64,000 nt of DNA from Pithys albifrons albifrons (lineage: Eukaryota > Chordata > Aves > Passeriformes > Thamnophilidae), in assembly GCF_047495875.1 (NCBI RefSeq), contig NC_092497.1:71950112-72014111 (forward strand), given 5' to 3'. Shown piece by piece: positions 12,001-23,796 of the stretch; positions within the stretch are counted from its first letter, which is position 1, and every line of letters begins with the position of its first letter. The position numbers and the translations under genes were made by a program. Under the pieces are notes generated by a model. The model was not told the DNA's origin. It made no database searches and saw nothing but the letters and a program-made list of their open reading frames with translations.

Positions 12001-15000
12001 CTGTTATTATACATTATAGAGTCTGGTACTGGGTAACAAGAGGAACTAAAATGCCATTTTCCCATTTAATACTTATCAATCAAAATTCATAAGGAAAAGT
12101 TCCACTGTCCATTACCAGAAAGGCTGCCCTGAGTAAAACCAAACACCTGCCATTTTTCCACACACAATAGAAAACACCCTGGTCCCCGGTCTCCAGCCAC
12201 TATATCAAGTAGTTCTGTTTCCACTGAATCTCCACATTATTCCCTTCTGGTTAACTTGCTATTTAAAGTTAGCAAATGAAAGGTAAAATACTGTCTCCCT
12301 ATAAGTATACAGAAAAAGTTCTCAATTTCCCCCACAAGCCTTGTCTATCAACCCATTTCAGGATAGATGTTATGTTCACACTACTCTTATCTAGAACAAG
12401 CAAAACTATTAGTGTCTCATGGAATTCAGTGTTTTTCTGTACAAGCTTTAGAACAGCAGGCACAAGTAGCCAATTCAGACTTACTGTAAACCACTCAGTA
12501 TCCTAACAGCCATCAGCAAAATCAATTCACCCCACATTGCTCACTGGGCTGGTTTTTTTGTCTTGTTATATATAATAATGCAGTTTGCAACTTAATCTTT
12601 GCCATCATAACCATGTGACAAGAGAAATACGTATCCTGGTATTTACCCCCATGATAAAGATGCCCTATGAAAAATACACACATCCTACTGTGTATAGGCA
12701 TATTCTTTCTCACAGAGAATTATGGAGAAGTTACTGAAATCCTACAATGGCAATTTATATGCATCAGTGCTTAGAGTATGTCCAAGCGGCATTTAAAAGA
12801 AACCAGATTTGATCTACCATTACATGAAATTACAGCGTTAAGACCTCTGTCACCACAGTGTGCACAAATTTTAAAATCAAACTTATCCAGCACCACTGGG
12901 CTCTTCCGCAGAGCTCAAAGAAACAAATCTGTGATTCTCAAGAGAGCCAGAGCCAGTGAAGGAGCTCAGCACAGGACTGACAGTGTGATACAGCCCATAT
13001 CTGGCAAACAAGGGAGAGAATTAAGCCAACAATACTGGTAATAAACTCTCTGATGACAAATATACATACATTTAATTTTAAAATTAATTCCCACACAAAT
13101 ATTTAAGTAAACATACAAATATTTTAAATGCCAGTCTGTTCTTCCAGTCCTTTATATACTAGGAAAAGCCAACAAACACACAAAAAGAAACATCTTCAAT
13201 TACAAGCTGTTTCATAACAAGATGAGAAATCAATTTTCAAGCAAACATATACAAGTGCTAGAATTTGATTGTTCTATGTCTTCATATATGCCTGTCAATC
13301 GCTACCAGGAAATGAAGAAAGAGGATTGATAGCACATGAACTGAATTCTGCTGGTTTAAAATTGCAAGTATTCATCACACGTCTCACAAAATTAATGCAG
13401 TCAAACTTCAGCAGCCTATAGACTTAATTCTGGATCAAACATTTATAAATTAACCTGTGTTTTCTCCAGCTATTGCAAGCATTATCAACAGGCTTTACAG
13501 GTTGCAACTATCAAGTTGTCAGTCTCTTCTACAGATTCTATTAGAAAAAAGGACAGAATAACCCTCTTCCCTTTAACATTTTTCTTCACAACTCGAATGT
13601 AAAAAAAAAAAAAACACAACAAAAATGCCACCAAGAAATCTCAAACAAAATACCAAAACACAACTCTACCTATACTGCATAACATTATTACAAGAACAGC
13701 ACCATAAAAAAATCACAACAAAAATCAAATATCCAATATTTTACAGCTTACTACGTCTTAACAGACATAATTATACTGATAGTTCAGATTGTCTAATCTG
13801 TAATTTTAAATACATGGTTTAAACATTTCTTACACATCTATCTTTCTAAGAATAAAAACTGCATATAAGTAAATAGACCCATAATAATAAGTAGCAAACA
13901 ACTCAGTTGTTTTCATTTTCTCAAAGAAATGCTAACAAATTAAAGTGTCTACCAATTTCAGCAATGAGGTATCTTCCTCCTCATCTTACTACAAAAAGTG
14001 ATACAGTAGATCCTACACAAACAGTCTGGTTTTCTGCACTTCAAGTGAGTAAAAGTCTACAGCTATCCAAAAATGTTGTGTACGACATCCCTGAAATCAA
14101 GATCTGAAAGAGTTATTATCAGAGAGTTACTAATATTGTAGCTTTAGTAAAACATAACCAGAGCTTCTTAAAACTAAAAATACAGTTTCAGCAACTAAAT
14201 TCTATGTGAATTAAACCCAAAGTGAAATAAATAACCAAAGCCCATCTTTTAAGACTTAAGAAAGTCAGAACTGACTGGCAGTTCTGACAGAAATCAGCAT
14301 TTCTCATTGTGGAAACATGCTTGCAGAGGGAAGAAATCTAGTTGAAACGACACATCCATTCCATGAAGGAAAGCGAAAAAAAAAAAGCACACATTGAAAA
14401 CATAAATCACAGAATTAAACCATACAAAAAAACCCTTGCAAGTAAACTGAAAAAATTAAGTTTTTAACACTGGAGGATGTAAGAGCCTTGTTATTCCTGT
14501 CTTGCCACAGTCAAGTACTGCAGAATACACAGACACTGCATATCTTGAGCAAGTGTAAGAGCCCATTGTCACACTTCAGTCTGTGTTTAACTTCATTTAA
14601 GTCCAATGCAATGCAAGTCTTAGCAGTCAGCAAATCACTTCTCATCAAAAAGGATCATTGGATTAGTATACTCACAAAACACATGTACACTGCCCAATCT
14701 AGGAACGAATACTTCTAAATACTTCTGCATACTTCTAAATAAAGCCTAAACATTGACATAGAATGTGATCATTTTTAGAGACAAATTAATGAAGGGAAAT
14801 TATTTATTAGAAACAGGGTTTCCTATAAAAGTACCATCTTAACATCAAGGCCACCAATTATTTATTGATGTCATTTATGTAAGTATGCAACTTGATAGCC
14901 TCCCTACATTCAAACTCTTCGTGTTTTATTTGGAAAAAGATAACTGTGAAATGCCCTTGTGATTTGCGTTGCACTGAATTAGAAAGTACACTTGAAAACA

Positions 15001-15396
15001 AGTGTGTATTCTCAAAGCTATCCACCCTGTTAAAGTAGTAACAAAATTAAGTCTCAGGAGTTTCCTGTTAAACAAATGAAGTTTGCCACTAGGTATCAGA
15101 TGTTTCATGTGGCCACAGCTTAAATCCACTGATGAGTAACATTAGTAACTAAAGTAAACTAAAAATAAACGGCAGAGGAACTGGACTCCACACAATCTAT
15201 GAGATTCATAGTGAAGACATTTTATTACACAAAGCACACAGTTTGTATAGGGTTAGGACTACAGCTTATTGGCTAAAAGAGTTACACACCACCACACAAG
15301 TCCCATGTTTATATTATTTCATCCTGGCTATCTTTGTGCACCTGCAGAGTCTTGTGAATTCCTACTATGTGAATTCTTGGGGAGTAAACCACCTCC
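9013..15396. other. MLLT3 intron 2, repeat-poor
   Basis: AT-rich intronic DNA with no exon or repeat that I can identify. One stretch, about 10862-11242, is locally GC-richer and open on both strands (a 126-codon frame on +), without recognisable protein similarity. Confidence 0.5.
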
Positions 15397-15442
15397 CTAT
15401 CAGCCAGCAGCAGCTGAGCTCCTTGCTGCTTCTGGCTGATAG
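15397..15442. repeat. Strong hairpin (17-bp stem, one mismatch)
   Basis: 15397-15413 (CTATCAGCCAGCAGCAG) pairs with 15426-15442 (CTGCTTCTGGCTGATAG) with a single mismatch around a 12-nt loop; one more C-G pair can form at the loop base. It stands inside an otherwise unstructured part of MLLT3 intron 2. Confidence 0.85.
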
Positions 15443-18400
15443 CTAAGTGTCACAGGGTTTTTCTATAGATCTGAATTGCTCACTTTTGATTTTACTGTAA
15501 CAGCAAGTAACACCACCACTTTGCAACTAAAATAGCAACAATTGCCCTAAAAGATGCAGTACCAAACCTATATCTGTTACTCTAATGGGAAAGAAAGTCC
15601 CATGTGCCTATCACACAAAGATGGTTACGCTAAGGCAAATTTCAAAGGAAAAAACCAAAACAGAACAGAGCTAAGTTCTTACAAGTGTAGCTAAATATCC
15701 TACTAAAACACACAGCAGAAAACTGACTGCCTGTTTAGTGATCTTGACAGTCTTCCTGCAGTAGCTGGTACAAAGGGAAAACTTAAGTCATCTGGAAAGC
15801 AGCTGCTTATGGGTCCCCATCATTAAACCACTTGGTTTACTAAAATTAATAGAATTAATACTCGGTGACTTTAAATAGAGCACAAAAATATTTTCTTTTA
15901 CAGTTAGCGTTTAAAAGCAAAAAGCATCTTTAACAGTAGCTAATTCTATTTCAAAATGGTATGGTCCATTAAGTCTCACTCTGCACTAACAGACAATCTA
16001 AATGAAAACAACCAATACTGGAAATAAGAACTTTCTAGAAGAATATTATGGTCCATCCTGTAGTTGAATGTCAAGCAGCTTCACTTCCATCACCTTGGCC
16101 TATCATTGTAAACCGGATTCCTGAACTAAGAGATGCCCTAAGCGTTGTTGCTCTCAGCTCTACAGAGGAAAGCAACATCTTCTGCTTTTCAAGTTCCAAG
16201 ATTCTGGCATCCAAACCAGTATTTTCATATTGGCTAAATTATTAGCACATAAATACTGCCCACCCGTTTTTTCTTTAATGAGAAAAATTTAGTTTGTCAA
16301 AATGCATCACTGATTAACAGAAACAGAACCACTCAGAACACCCTAGTTTCAAATGTAGGTTTTGGGCTGTGCTTACAAGTCATCAAAACACAAAATGTGT
16401 GTTTCCTTATCCAACTGAAATACTGTAAGAGAAATAGTAAGTCAGGCTGCTGTTGCAGACCACCAAGCATTCTTAGGCAAGAAGAAAGAGAAAGTATTTC
16501 TACATTGCTTAACATTCATACAAGTAACGAGACACATTATCTCACAGGAACAACAGCTCCTTTTTCAGAGCACTATAGCAGCAAATCAAAACTAATCAGA
16601 ACCTGGTGACAGACCTTGTTTCACAGTCATGCTTTAAAATACCACACTTCTACACATATTTCCTTCACATGAATAATGAAAAATAAACAGCACATGTTTT
16701 GAAATAAATCTAGAATCTTAGAAATTTCCTGTATCATCTCTTAACCCATTTACATCAGCACACACATAAACAAGATTTGAAAACAGCAGTATTTGTGATT
16801 GCATGATCATTCTAGAGAGCTTTTGTCTTGCAAATACTACTCAAAACTGAGTCTGACCATGAGTCTAACAGGACAAGCAGTCTTATAGCTACCAACCCCA
16901 TGAAATCAGACAGCAAGAGCAGACCATTAAATGGGCTGAAAGAAGAGCCACCAGTCACTGCAAATGCCTGTATGCTCCACCATGCAAGGATAAACTGAAG
17001 CATTTGGTCACCATAAGGCACAGAAATCAGTAAAACTTTTGCCAAGCTCAGCATTTTAAGGTGAGACAGAAAGATGAAGGGTATTATTTTATTAGGTTAC
17101 TACAGCTTATCTACATGTTGTTTCCTTTTAGTCACCATCACTCTTCCATCCTACCTACACACAATCCAACCTGCTCTGCACTCCAAAGACTGAAACATTC
17201 CTAGCTATGTTGCCCTTAAAACTACACAACTTTGGAGCACAGGACCCTGCTTGCTCTGCCAGCGACTATTAGCAGAGCAAACATTTTGGATGCACCTTTG
17301 CAAAGTTATCAGCAACCTCTGTATTTCCAAAATTTCTAGCAAAAGCAGAATAGACAAGCAATGACATAGTTGCAGCTGGCAAAGTAACAGTTTATCCAGC
17401 TATCCCCGTAAACATGTAATTCAATGACCTGCCAATAACTTACCTCTTTCTTCCCTTGGTGTTTGGTATTACTATGCCCCCAACAAAAGGTAATCTAGCA
17501 GCAGAAATACATTATGAGATATTAACACCTATGAGAGCCCGTTGATTTATTATTTTGAAATTGATCCATGAGCTTCACAGATAGGTTTAATGAATTAGAA
17601 CTTTTCCTAACAAGCATACCTGTTAGAGCAGCCATTCTCATCATGAATCTAGAGATAAAAAGAACATTTACCAGAAAACTAGGTCTTATTATGGCTTGTC
17701 AGTATGCTAGTACTAGCTTTTGATTAACATTGCACACCTAACTTCAGCATGCTCACGAGTAGTTTGTGAACTGAGTATCTCCAAGTGGTTACTTTACCCT
17801 GTACTAAAATAATAAAGTATACAGCTTCAGAGGAAGTGATGGAAAAGAGGTAGTTTGAGTAACACCACACACATGCATGTCTTGTTGTTAAATATGCAAC
17901 ACGTAAGGTAACAAACCAAACTAGTAGCAATGACCTACAGAAAGAAAAGGACACCTTAGAATACTTCCATCTGAAATTTTATCTGTATTTCTAAATTAGA
18001 AAGACAAACAAGAGGCTCCCATTTACAAGACACACATCACCACCACCCTTCCAAACACTTCTGAATAGCAGAAAATGTTCTAGGCAATTTATACATAGAT
18101 CGCTCTCACACTGATTTTAGGGACCTGAAATTTCTTCACCATCTATTTTTTCACTCATTGTTGTAGTTTTAGGAGGCTAAGCAAAGCCCAGAAGTGAAGG
18201 GAGTGCATGCCATCCAAGTTATGTTCTGCTGGATGGGAGTGGCTCCTAGTTCTCCTACAATCCAAGCCATGTGAAAGCACAGTACAAGTGCCCTCCTGGG
18301 CTATATAAACTGGCACCTTTCCCAGCAGTTGCCACATCATGAAAATGATGCATACCCACAAAACCCTAAAATAAACACTTTAAAACAATGGTTTAAATGA

Positions 18401-19739
18401 ATGCATAACTGAACTCAACAGCTGGAGACACAAAACACTTCAAATAGTAAATCATGTATCTTTCACCTGCAAAAATCCTAAACTATATTTGTATTAGCAA
18501 GCTGCACATCACAACTAGCAATGAAGTCTGAGCAGTAGACTCATGTTCCCGAAGGCCAGACACCAGGTAAATAAACAGAGCATGGATAATAAAAGCAGAT
18601 AGGATCACCAACACCCCCATGCAGACAGAGCTTCAAGTATTAAATGTACTTTCTACTACTGATTTCAATACATCACCTAATTCACGGAATATAGATAATG
18701 CTATCTCGCCTGTTTAGACTGCTTAGACCCATTCTCAGGAGTTTTTCTGCAAAACTATTTAGACTAACTTAAAGCCATGATTTTTGGTACTATTTTTGGA
18801 AACAGAAGAAAGCAGGAGGAAGACTCCACAGGGCAATCTGGGCAACTTAATGCATCAGTAATATTGCAGTATTGCATATAATTAATTCACTGGAAACTGT
18901 GCAGTACTGCATTGGTTGACAAGAGATGAAAGAAATTAAATGACACTATGAAAAGAAAAGGGAATTAAAATCCTATATTTCAGAGGATAAACCCTGCAGC
19001 TGAAATACTGTAATCCTTACACTCTAAGGAAATGAATGTATTCTAGAGGAAACACAATAATTGATGTAAAAAAAGAGCCACAGCTTGGTATCTTCCAACT
19101 GAGAAACATTAAACCAAAAGGTATGTTTTTACCCTGCCACAAAAGAAAGCTTTTTTATCTCAAGACTGAAAATTCTACTGTCTTTTGCTCTCTGAACATT
19201 CAATTTATCCCCACCTAGCTCTAAGCAGATGAGATTTATTATGGTGTTGTTCTAAAGAACTGGAGGAGTACTAGATGCCAATAAAGATTACAGACCAAAT
19301 GAAAGATAACTCCTAAGCATTGTGTCTGCATAGATATATAAACCTGTTGACTTCTTTTATTTGTACTGTTACCTCAACTAACCTAACTACAAAAATCAAG
19401 ACTGCAAGGGCTAAGGAATCAGACCTAAAAACAAAAGGCTTCTTATACGTCTTCCAGCCCATCTTGTATGGGTACATATGCACCACACATACACACCTTC
19501 TGAGACCTTTTCAAGTACTCACGAAAGAATGAAGCCCTGAGGATGAACAAGCAGAGTGTTGGGGGACTACAAACACAAGGACCAGACATTCCTTTTCCAG
19601 TCACACAATACATCGGGAGAGAATGCAACACCAGCCAGAAGAAAGTAGCACGTGGGCAAAAATCTCCAGTGAAGAGCTACACCCAGACAGAAGCCAATTC
19701 CGTCCACCCAAAGCTGAAAGACCAGGAGTCGGAACGCAG
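15443..19739. other. MLLT3 intron 2, proximal part
   Basis: Mostly AT-rich and free of recognised repeats. A TATA-like CTATATAAACTGGC occurs near 18300 within a GC-richer patch (18165-18360), without further support for a promoter or LTR. GC and CpG content rise after about 19700 toward the promoter island. Confidence 0.5.
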
Positions 19740-20014
19740 ATCTACAGCCGTGCCGAGCTTTCCGACCCCGGGGGCAACCGCGAGTGGACATCCCCGCGGC
19801 AACAAGTGCGTGAAGGGGCACAGAGGAGATCCTCCAGACGCCGGACAGCTCTAGGAGGGGCGGGAGAAGGCTCCCGACATTGATGGCCGCTTTTGTTCTC
19901 CACGGAGAGCGGCACAGACCCCTCGGCTGCGCCCGCTCCGGGCCGGCTGTAGCGCTCCCGCGCCAGACCCGAGTACCGGCGGCGGCCGCAGGAAAACGGC
20001 CCGGCCCTCCCTAC

Positions 20015-20195
20015 CTCTTTTCGGCCTGGGGAAGCTCTCGTGCAGGTGAAAGATGACTTTCTCCACGAAGTGCTGGATGTTGCTGTGCTCAGGCCCTCTG
20101 ACAAACACCATCCAGTCGTGCGTGAAGCCTTCCACAGTGGGTTTCTTCCTCACCTGGGCTCGGTGCCCCAGCTCCAGCTTCACCTGGACGGCACA
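20015..20195 (-). CDS. MLLT3: MLLT3 (AF9) coding exon 2, YEATS domain N-terminal half
   Basis: The 181-nt exon encodes residues 5-64 of AF9, beginning [15 protein letters not shown] and ending [10 protein letters not shown], followed by one base of the next codon. The acceptor is CCGCAG at 20196-20201 and the donor GTAGGG starts at 20014. AF9 is a nuclear YEATS-domain reader of acetylated and crotonylated histone lysines, and a subunit of the super elongation complex that also binds DOT1L. With the MASS start from exon 1, the reader-pocket residues known for human AF9 (Phe28, His56 and Phe59) all fall in place; the remaining pocket residues (around Tyr78) belong to exon 3, which is not in this window. 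The reading frame is intact and appears almost identical to the mammalian protein. Identification is by recognition of this highly conserved domain. Confidence 0.97.
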
Positions 20196-20673
20196 CTGCG
20201 GGGGGAGAGGCGGCGAGCGCCCAGTGAGCGCCCGGGTAAGCGGGGATGGAGCGGGCGGCCGAGGGGACCCCGGCGCCAGGGCGGGCGGTGCGGTGACACA
20301 CGGCTCAGCGCACGCAAACACGGTAAGGGCGGGAGGCGACCACAGAAAGGCACCGCTGCAACAACAAAACGCGGCCCCATAGGCGAGGGCGCAGAAGAGC
20401 TCTCCGTGCCTCCGGGAGGCGACCCGGGGGCCGCTGTCAGGGCCGCACCTCGTTCCCCTCGGCGCCCCCGCGTTCGTTTCCCGGAGCGGCGACAGGACCG
20501 CGGCTCCCTCCAAGTGCGTGCGCGCGCCGCGCCGCCGGGAGCAGCGGGACGCGGGGAAAGCTGCACGCGAGGAGCAATTCCCGCTCACGTCAACCCCTTC
20601 TCGGCGGTGAGTGCCTGGCAGCGCCGGGCAGCGCGGGACGGAGGGGCGGGAGAGACCCGCGGTGCTCACTCAC
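20196..20673 (-). other. MLLT3: MLLT3 intron 1
   Basis: A short (478 bp), GC-rich intron bounded by GTGAGT at its donor (20673 downward) and a C-rich tract ending CCGCAG at its acceptor. It lies entirely inside the CpG island, a typical place for promoter-proximal regulatory sequence. No repeat recognised. Confidence 0.9.
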
Positions 20674-20685
20674 CGAGCTGGCCAT
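20674..20685 (-). CDS. MLLT3: MLLT3 (AF9) coding exon 1, codons 1-4
   Basis: ATGGCCAGCTCG encodes Met-Ala-Ser-Ser and is followed directly by the donor GTGAGT. These four residues join in phase (phase 0) to the Cys that opens exon 2, matching the known AF9 N terminus. The codon context on the - strand (CAGGC before ATG, G at +4) is acceptable. The 5' UTR presumably extends upward in coordinate from 20686 toward about 20950. Confidence 0.93.
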
Positions 20686-20918
20686 GCCTGGGGCGCCGGT
20701 TTCGCCGGGGCTCTCGCCGCCGTCCCCCACCCCACCGCGCAGCCCTAATTCATGAGGCCGTGAAGGAGATGGCGGACGCGCAGAGGAGCGGTGGGCGAGC
20801 GGCGGGCATCCTCTGGTTCGCTGCTCCCGCCGGCTGCGGCGACGCCGACCCCGCTTGGCTCCCCGCGCTCCCGCCGCAGCCCCTGCCCACCCCGGCGCCG
20901 CCGGCCCCCGCACCGCCC

Positions 20919-20930
20919 CGCGCATGCGCG
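20919..20930. promoter_or_regulatory. NRF1-like palindromic site
   Basis: CGCGCATGCGCG is a perfect 12-bp palindrome containing the NRF1 core GCGCATGCGC. It lies about 235 bp upstream of the MLLT3 start codon within the CpG island, a usual place for NRF1 sites. Confidence 0.6.
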
Positions 20931-20994
20931 CCGCGCCCCGGGCAGCACTGCGCGTGGGGCACGGCCGGGGGGCGGCACCGGCGCGGCGCGACAG

Positions 20995-21040
20995 CCAATG
21001 GCGTCGAGTCGCTCCACCTGGCCCCGCCCCGCCCCGCCCC
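20995..21040 (-). promoter_or_regulatory. CCAAT box and clustered GC boxes of MLLT3 promoter
   Basis: CCAAT occurs at 20995-20999 (ATTGG on the gene strand). GCCCCGCCCCGCCCCGCCCC at 21021-21040 gives overlapping Sp1/KLF-type GC boxes. On the - strand the order is GC boxes, then CCAAT, then the presumed start region. Confidence 0.6.
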
Positions 21041-21092
21041 TCTTAAAGAACAGGCCGCGCCCGCGCCGGGCCCGGCGTCGCGGGACCTGCCG

Positions 21093-21344
21093 CCAACGGG
21101 AGGCATCACACCGACGGGAGGCATCACACCGACGGGAGTCGTCCCGCCAACGGGAGGCATCACACCGACGGGAGTCGTTCCGCCAACGGGAGGCATCACA
21201 CCGACGGGAGTCGTCCCGCCAGCGGGAGTCGTCCCGCCAACGGGAGGCATCACACCAACGGGAGTCGTCCCGCCAAGGGGAGTCGTCCTTCCAGCGGGAG
21301 CCATCCCGCCAACGGGAGTCGTCCTTCCAACGGGAGCCATCCCG
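21093..21344. repeat. 18-bp minisatellite, 14 units
   Basis: Fourteen consecutive 18-bp units with no period slip. Two main unit types alternate: type A CCAACGGGAGGCATCACA and type B CCGACGGGAGTCGTCCCG, in the order A A B A B A B B A B, then four more diverged units. Type B carries a small perfect hairpin (CGGGA, loop GTCG, TCCCG). The array sits about 400-660 bp upstream of the MLLT3 start codon. Because 18 is a multiple of three, frames through it stay open on both strands and give six-residue repeats; I do not regard these as real proteins. Confidence 0.95.
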
Positions 21345-23440
21345 CCCTTCAGCCATCCCGCCTGGACACCGTGTGCCAAGGGTACACTGCCTCGTGTATT
21401 GTCACAAACGTTTTTGAAAAGCCCCCGATGAATCCTGGCAACAGAGAGAGAGGGGCACAGAAAGGGAATGCCCGCCTTGCACAGGGTGACAGGTGATGAT
21501 GGGCAGGCAGGAAATGACAATCGGGATTATTTAACACGTATTTGCAGCACCACCTGTCCCTAGAAACACGGTTGCCATCCCAACCATTTGCGAGTCCCTT
21601 CCGTAGCGTGTGAGGAACGTGCTGATTCCTGCCGCGGGAATATGCCATCGAGGAGCTGGAGGGGATTTACCGTGAATGTCTACATCATGGTGCTCGGGTC
21701 CGCGAGACGGCTATTTTCTAACAGCCAAACAATTGTCAAAATGTGCCTGTGTCACCTTTTTGTACGCTGAAACCTCGTTTATTCTGTCCTATATGTTTGA
21801 CGATTTTTCGGTGGCAGCGGTAACGCCGTGCCGGGACACTGCACAGCAATCCCTTGGGAGAGCAGCACCTTCCAGATGCCACCGGGAGATGGCGCGCGGA
21901 GCCCTCGCGCTGATGTCCTCATTCGACCCCTCCTGGAGTCCACGATTCCCTGTCTTGTCTCTTTTCACTTCGGGAGTGAGAAACGCGCATTGTCGAAATT
22001 CTAGCATGATTTAATAATTCCTTGGAAACTACTGAGTTGCATCTTCTTCTTCCTACAGGTGTTTTAATCCCTAATTAATAAAATTAGCACTAAGAACTCA
22101 AAAGGATGAATACAGTTTGTAACAATTCCACAAGTTACAACATGACTTGAAATGTATTAATATTAACCCCTCATGTATATGAATATCCATATTTTAAAAC
22201 TGTCAAATGCAGATCTAAAACTTCACATATTTTTCTAATCATCTTTCACTGGGCAAGGCAGCAAGTATAAGAACTCCTGTTGAGTCCATAAACCCATCAA
22301 AGCTGATTCTTGCAACTTTAAAATTTTGTCCTTGAGTGCAAACATGTATATATGCATGTAAGCAAGGACAGCAAGGCTGGACTGCTACCGTGCTTAATGC
22401 AATGGGCTTCCAGCTGTGAGAACCCATCTGAACAGAGCATCAGTTCCCTAACTTGGGATTCTACTGGAAGAAATGGAACTTGACAGTTCTCCAGAGTTCA
22501 TCTATGCAAAGTTTTATTTCTTATGTATTTGGGCAAAATTAATTTTCCTCTTGACTTAGAACTGGACTGAATCAATACAAGCTGTTTTCCTATCTCCTAT
22601 ATCAGTGGCACAGTGAAAATTCTTCTATTACTTAACTTCAGTAAATCTAATTATCTTTTTAGCTACTTAACTGAGAGCATTTGATCAAGTAGTCATTACA
22701 CAGAAACATCTGCTGATTCAGGCTCAGATTTGGAAAAAAAAGAAGAGATTGTTTTATATTTGTCAGTTGTGAAGTAGGGTTGATAAAATTTCACAAATTT
22801 TAGATGTAATCTTTGGCTGACAAAGTAAAATCAAAGAATGATCTTGAACTGTTAAGTGACAAACTGGTGTAATTATTTTCTTCATTTTGGATTAACAGTT
22901 AAAATAATGTTCTTTGATCTCATTATAGCAGACGAATGCAAATATGTGCATATGAACATGCAAAGACCTTGGCTCAAAGAACTACAGACTTATAAAAGTG
23001 AAGATAATTTTCTACAAGTAGTATCCAGTACTGCTTAAATAAGGTTTACCATTGAATAGTTACTCAGCTGCTGGAAAATGAGAGACATTTGGGTTATATT
23101 CTTAGAGGTATTTAACTGCCAAAAGGTTCATACAATAAACTTCTGCAATGCTAAAAATACTTGCACATTTTAAGCGTGCTGAAATAACTGATATAGCTTA
23201 GGCTTCCAAAAAGGGACTGGTCCCTGTGTTCAGACACCTTCAGGCATACCCACATTGAGGGGTGACATATGAGGCACAGATCCCAGATCCCTGACTTAGA
23301 TGAAACATATGCCAACATTTCTGTCCAGTACACAGCTAACTGTATACTGAGCATGGATGTGTTAGTGCAGTGTTGCATCTGACCTAAAGGGAACTGCATT
23401 TCATAGTAATACGTAGTAATACAGCTGATCTTACACATAA
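21345..23440. other. Intergenic DNA upstream of MLLT3
   Basis: Transition from the CpG island to AT-rich intergenic sequence. Short open frames near 21588-22014 show no recognised protein. No repeat identified. Confidence 0.5.
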
Positions 23441-23796
23441 GGCTTAGAGGTCACCTCATCGCTGTCTAGAACTACTTGAAGGGAAGTTATGGCCAGGTGG
23501 GGGTTGGGCTCTTCTCCCAGGCACTCAGCAATAGGACAAGGGGGCACGGGCTCAAGCTCTGCCAGGGGAAATTGAAGCTGGAGATCAGGAAAAAATTTCT
23601 TTCCAGAGAGAGTAATCGGGCATTGGAATGGCCTGTCCAGAGATGTGGTGGATTCACCATCCCTGGAGATTTTTAAACTGAGATTGGACGTGGCACTGAG
23701 TGCCATGATCTAGTAAATGGACTGGAGTTGGACCAAGGGTTGGACTTGATGATTTTGGAGGTCTTTTCCAACCCAATCGATTCTATGATTCTATAA
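23441..23796 (+). mobile_element. CR1 LINE, 3' end fragment
   Basis: The + strand carries the CR1 3' region (GAAATTGAAGCTGGAGATCAGG, then GGAATGGCCTGTCCAGAGATG) and ends in the diagnostic GATTCTATGATTCTAT tail. It is 5'-truncated and lacks the reverse-transcriptase core. It belongs to the same subfamily as the element at 57454-58582, sharing the CCAACCCAATCGATTCTATG end. Confidence 0.9.

Larger units (their letters stand above)
19740..21350 (-). promoter_or_regulatory. MLLT3: MLLT3 CpG island and promoter region
   Basis: GC and CpG density rise sharply over this interval compared with AT-rich flanks. The island contains MLLT3 coding exons 2 and 1, intron 1 and the presumed 5' UTR. The core promoter probably lies near 20900-21050, where an NRF1-like palindrome, a CCAAT box and a run of GC boxes occur. 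The start site cannot be fixed from sequence alone. Long open frames on both strands here are a by-product of high GC. Confidence 0.85.

Noticed and set aside
19851..20669. 272-codon continuous - strand frame
   Set aside because: Only the part 20015-20195 is real coding sequence (MLLT3 exon 2); the rest is intron read-through, shown by the donor at 20014 and the acceptor at 20196.
20040..21431. 463-codon open frame on the + strand across the MLLT3 CpG island
   Set aside because: Antisense to MLLT3 exons and driven by high GC and the 18-bp repeat; low-complexity product without any recognised domain.
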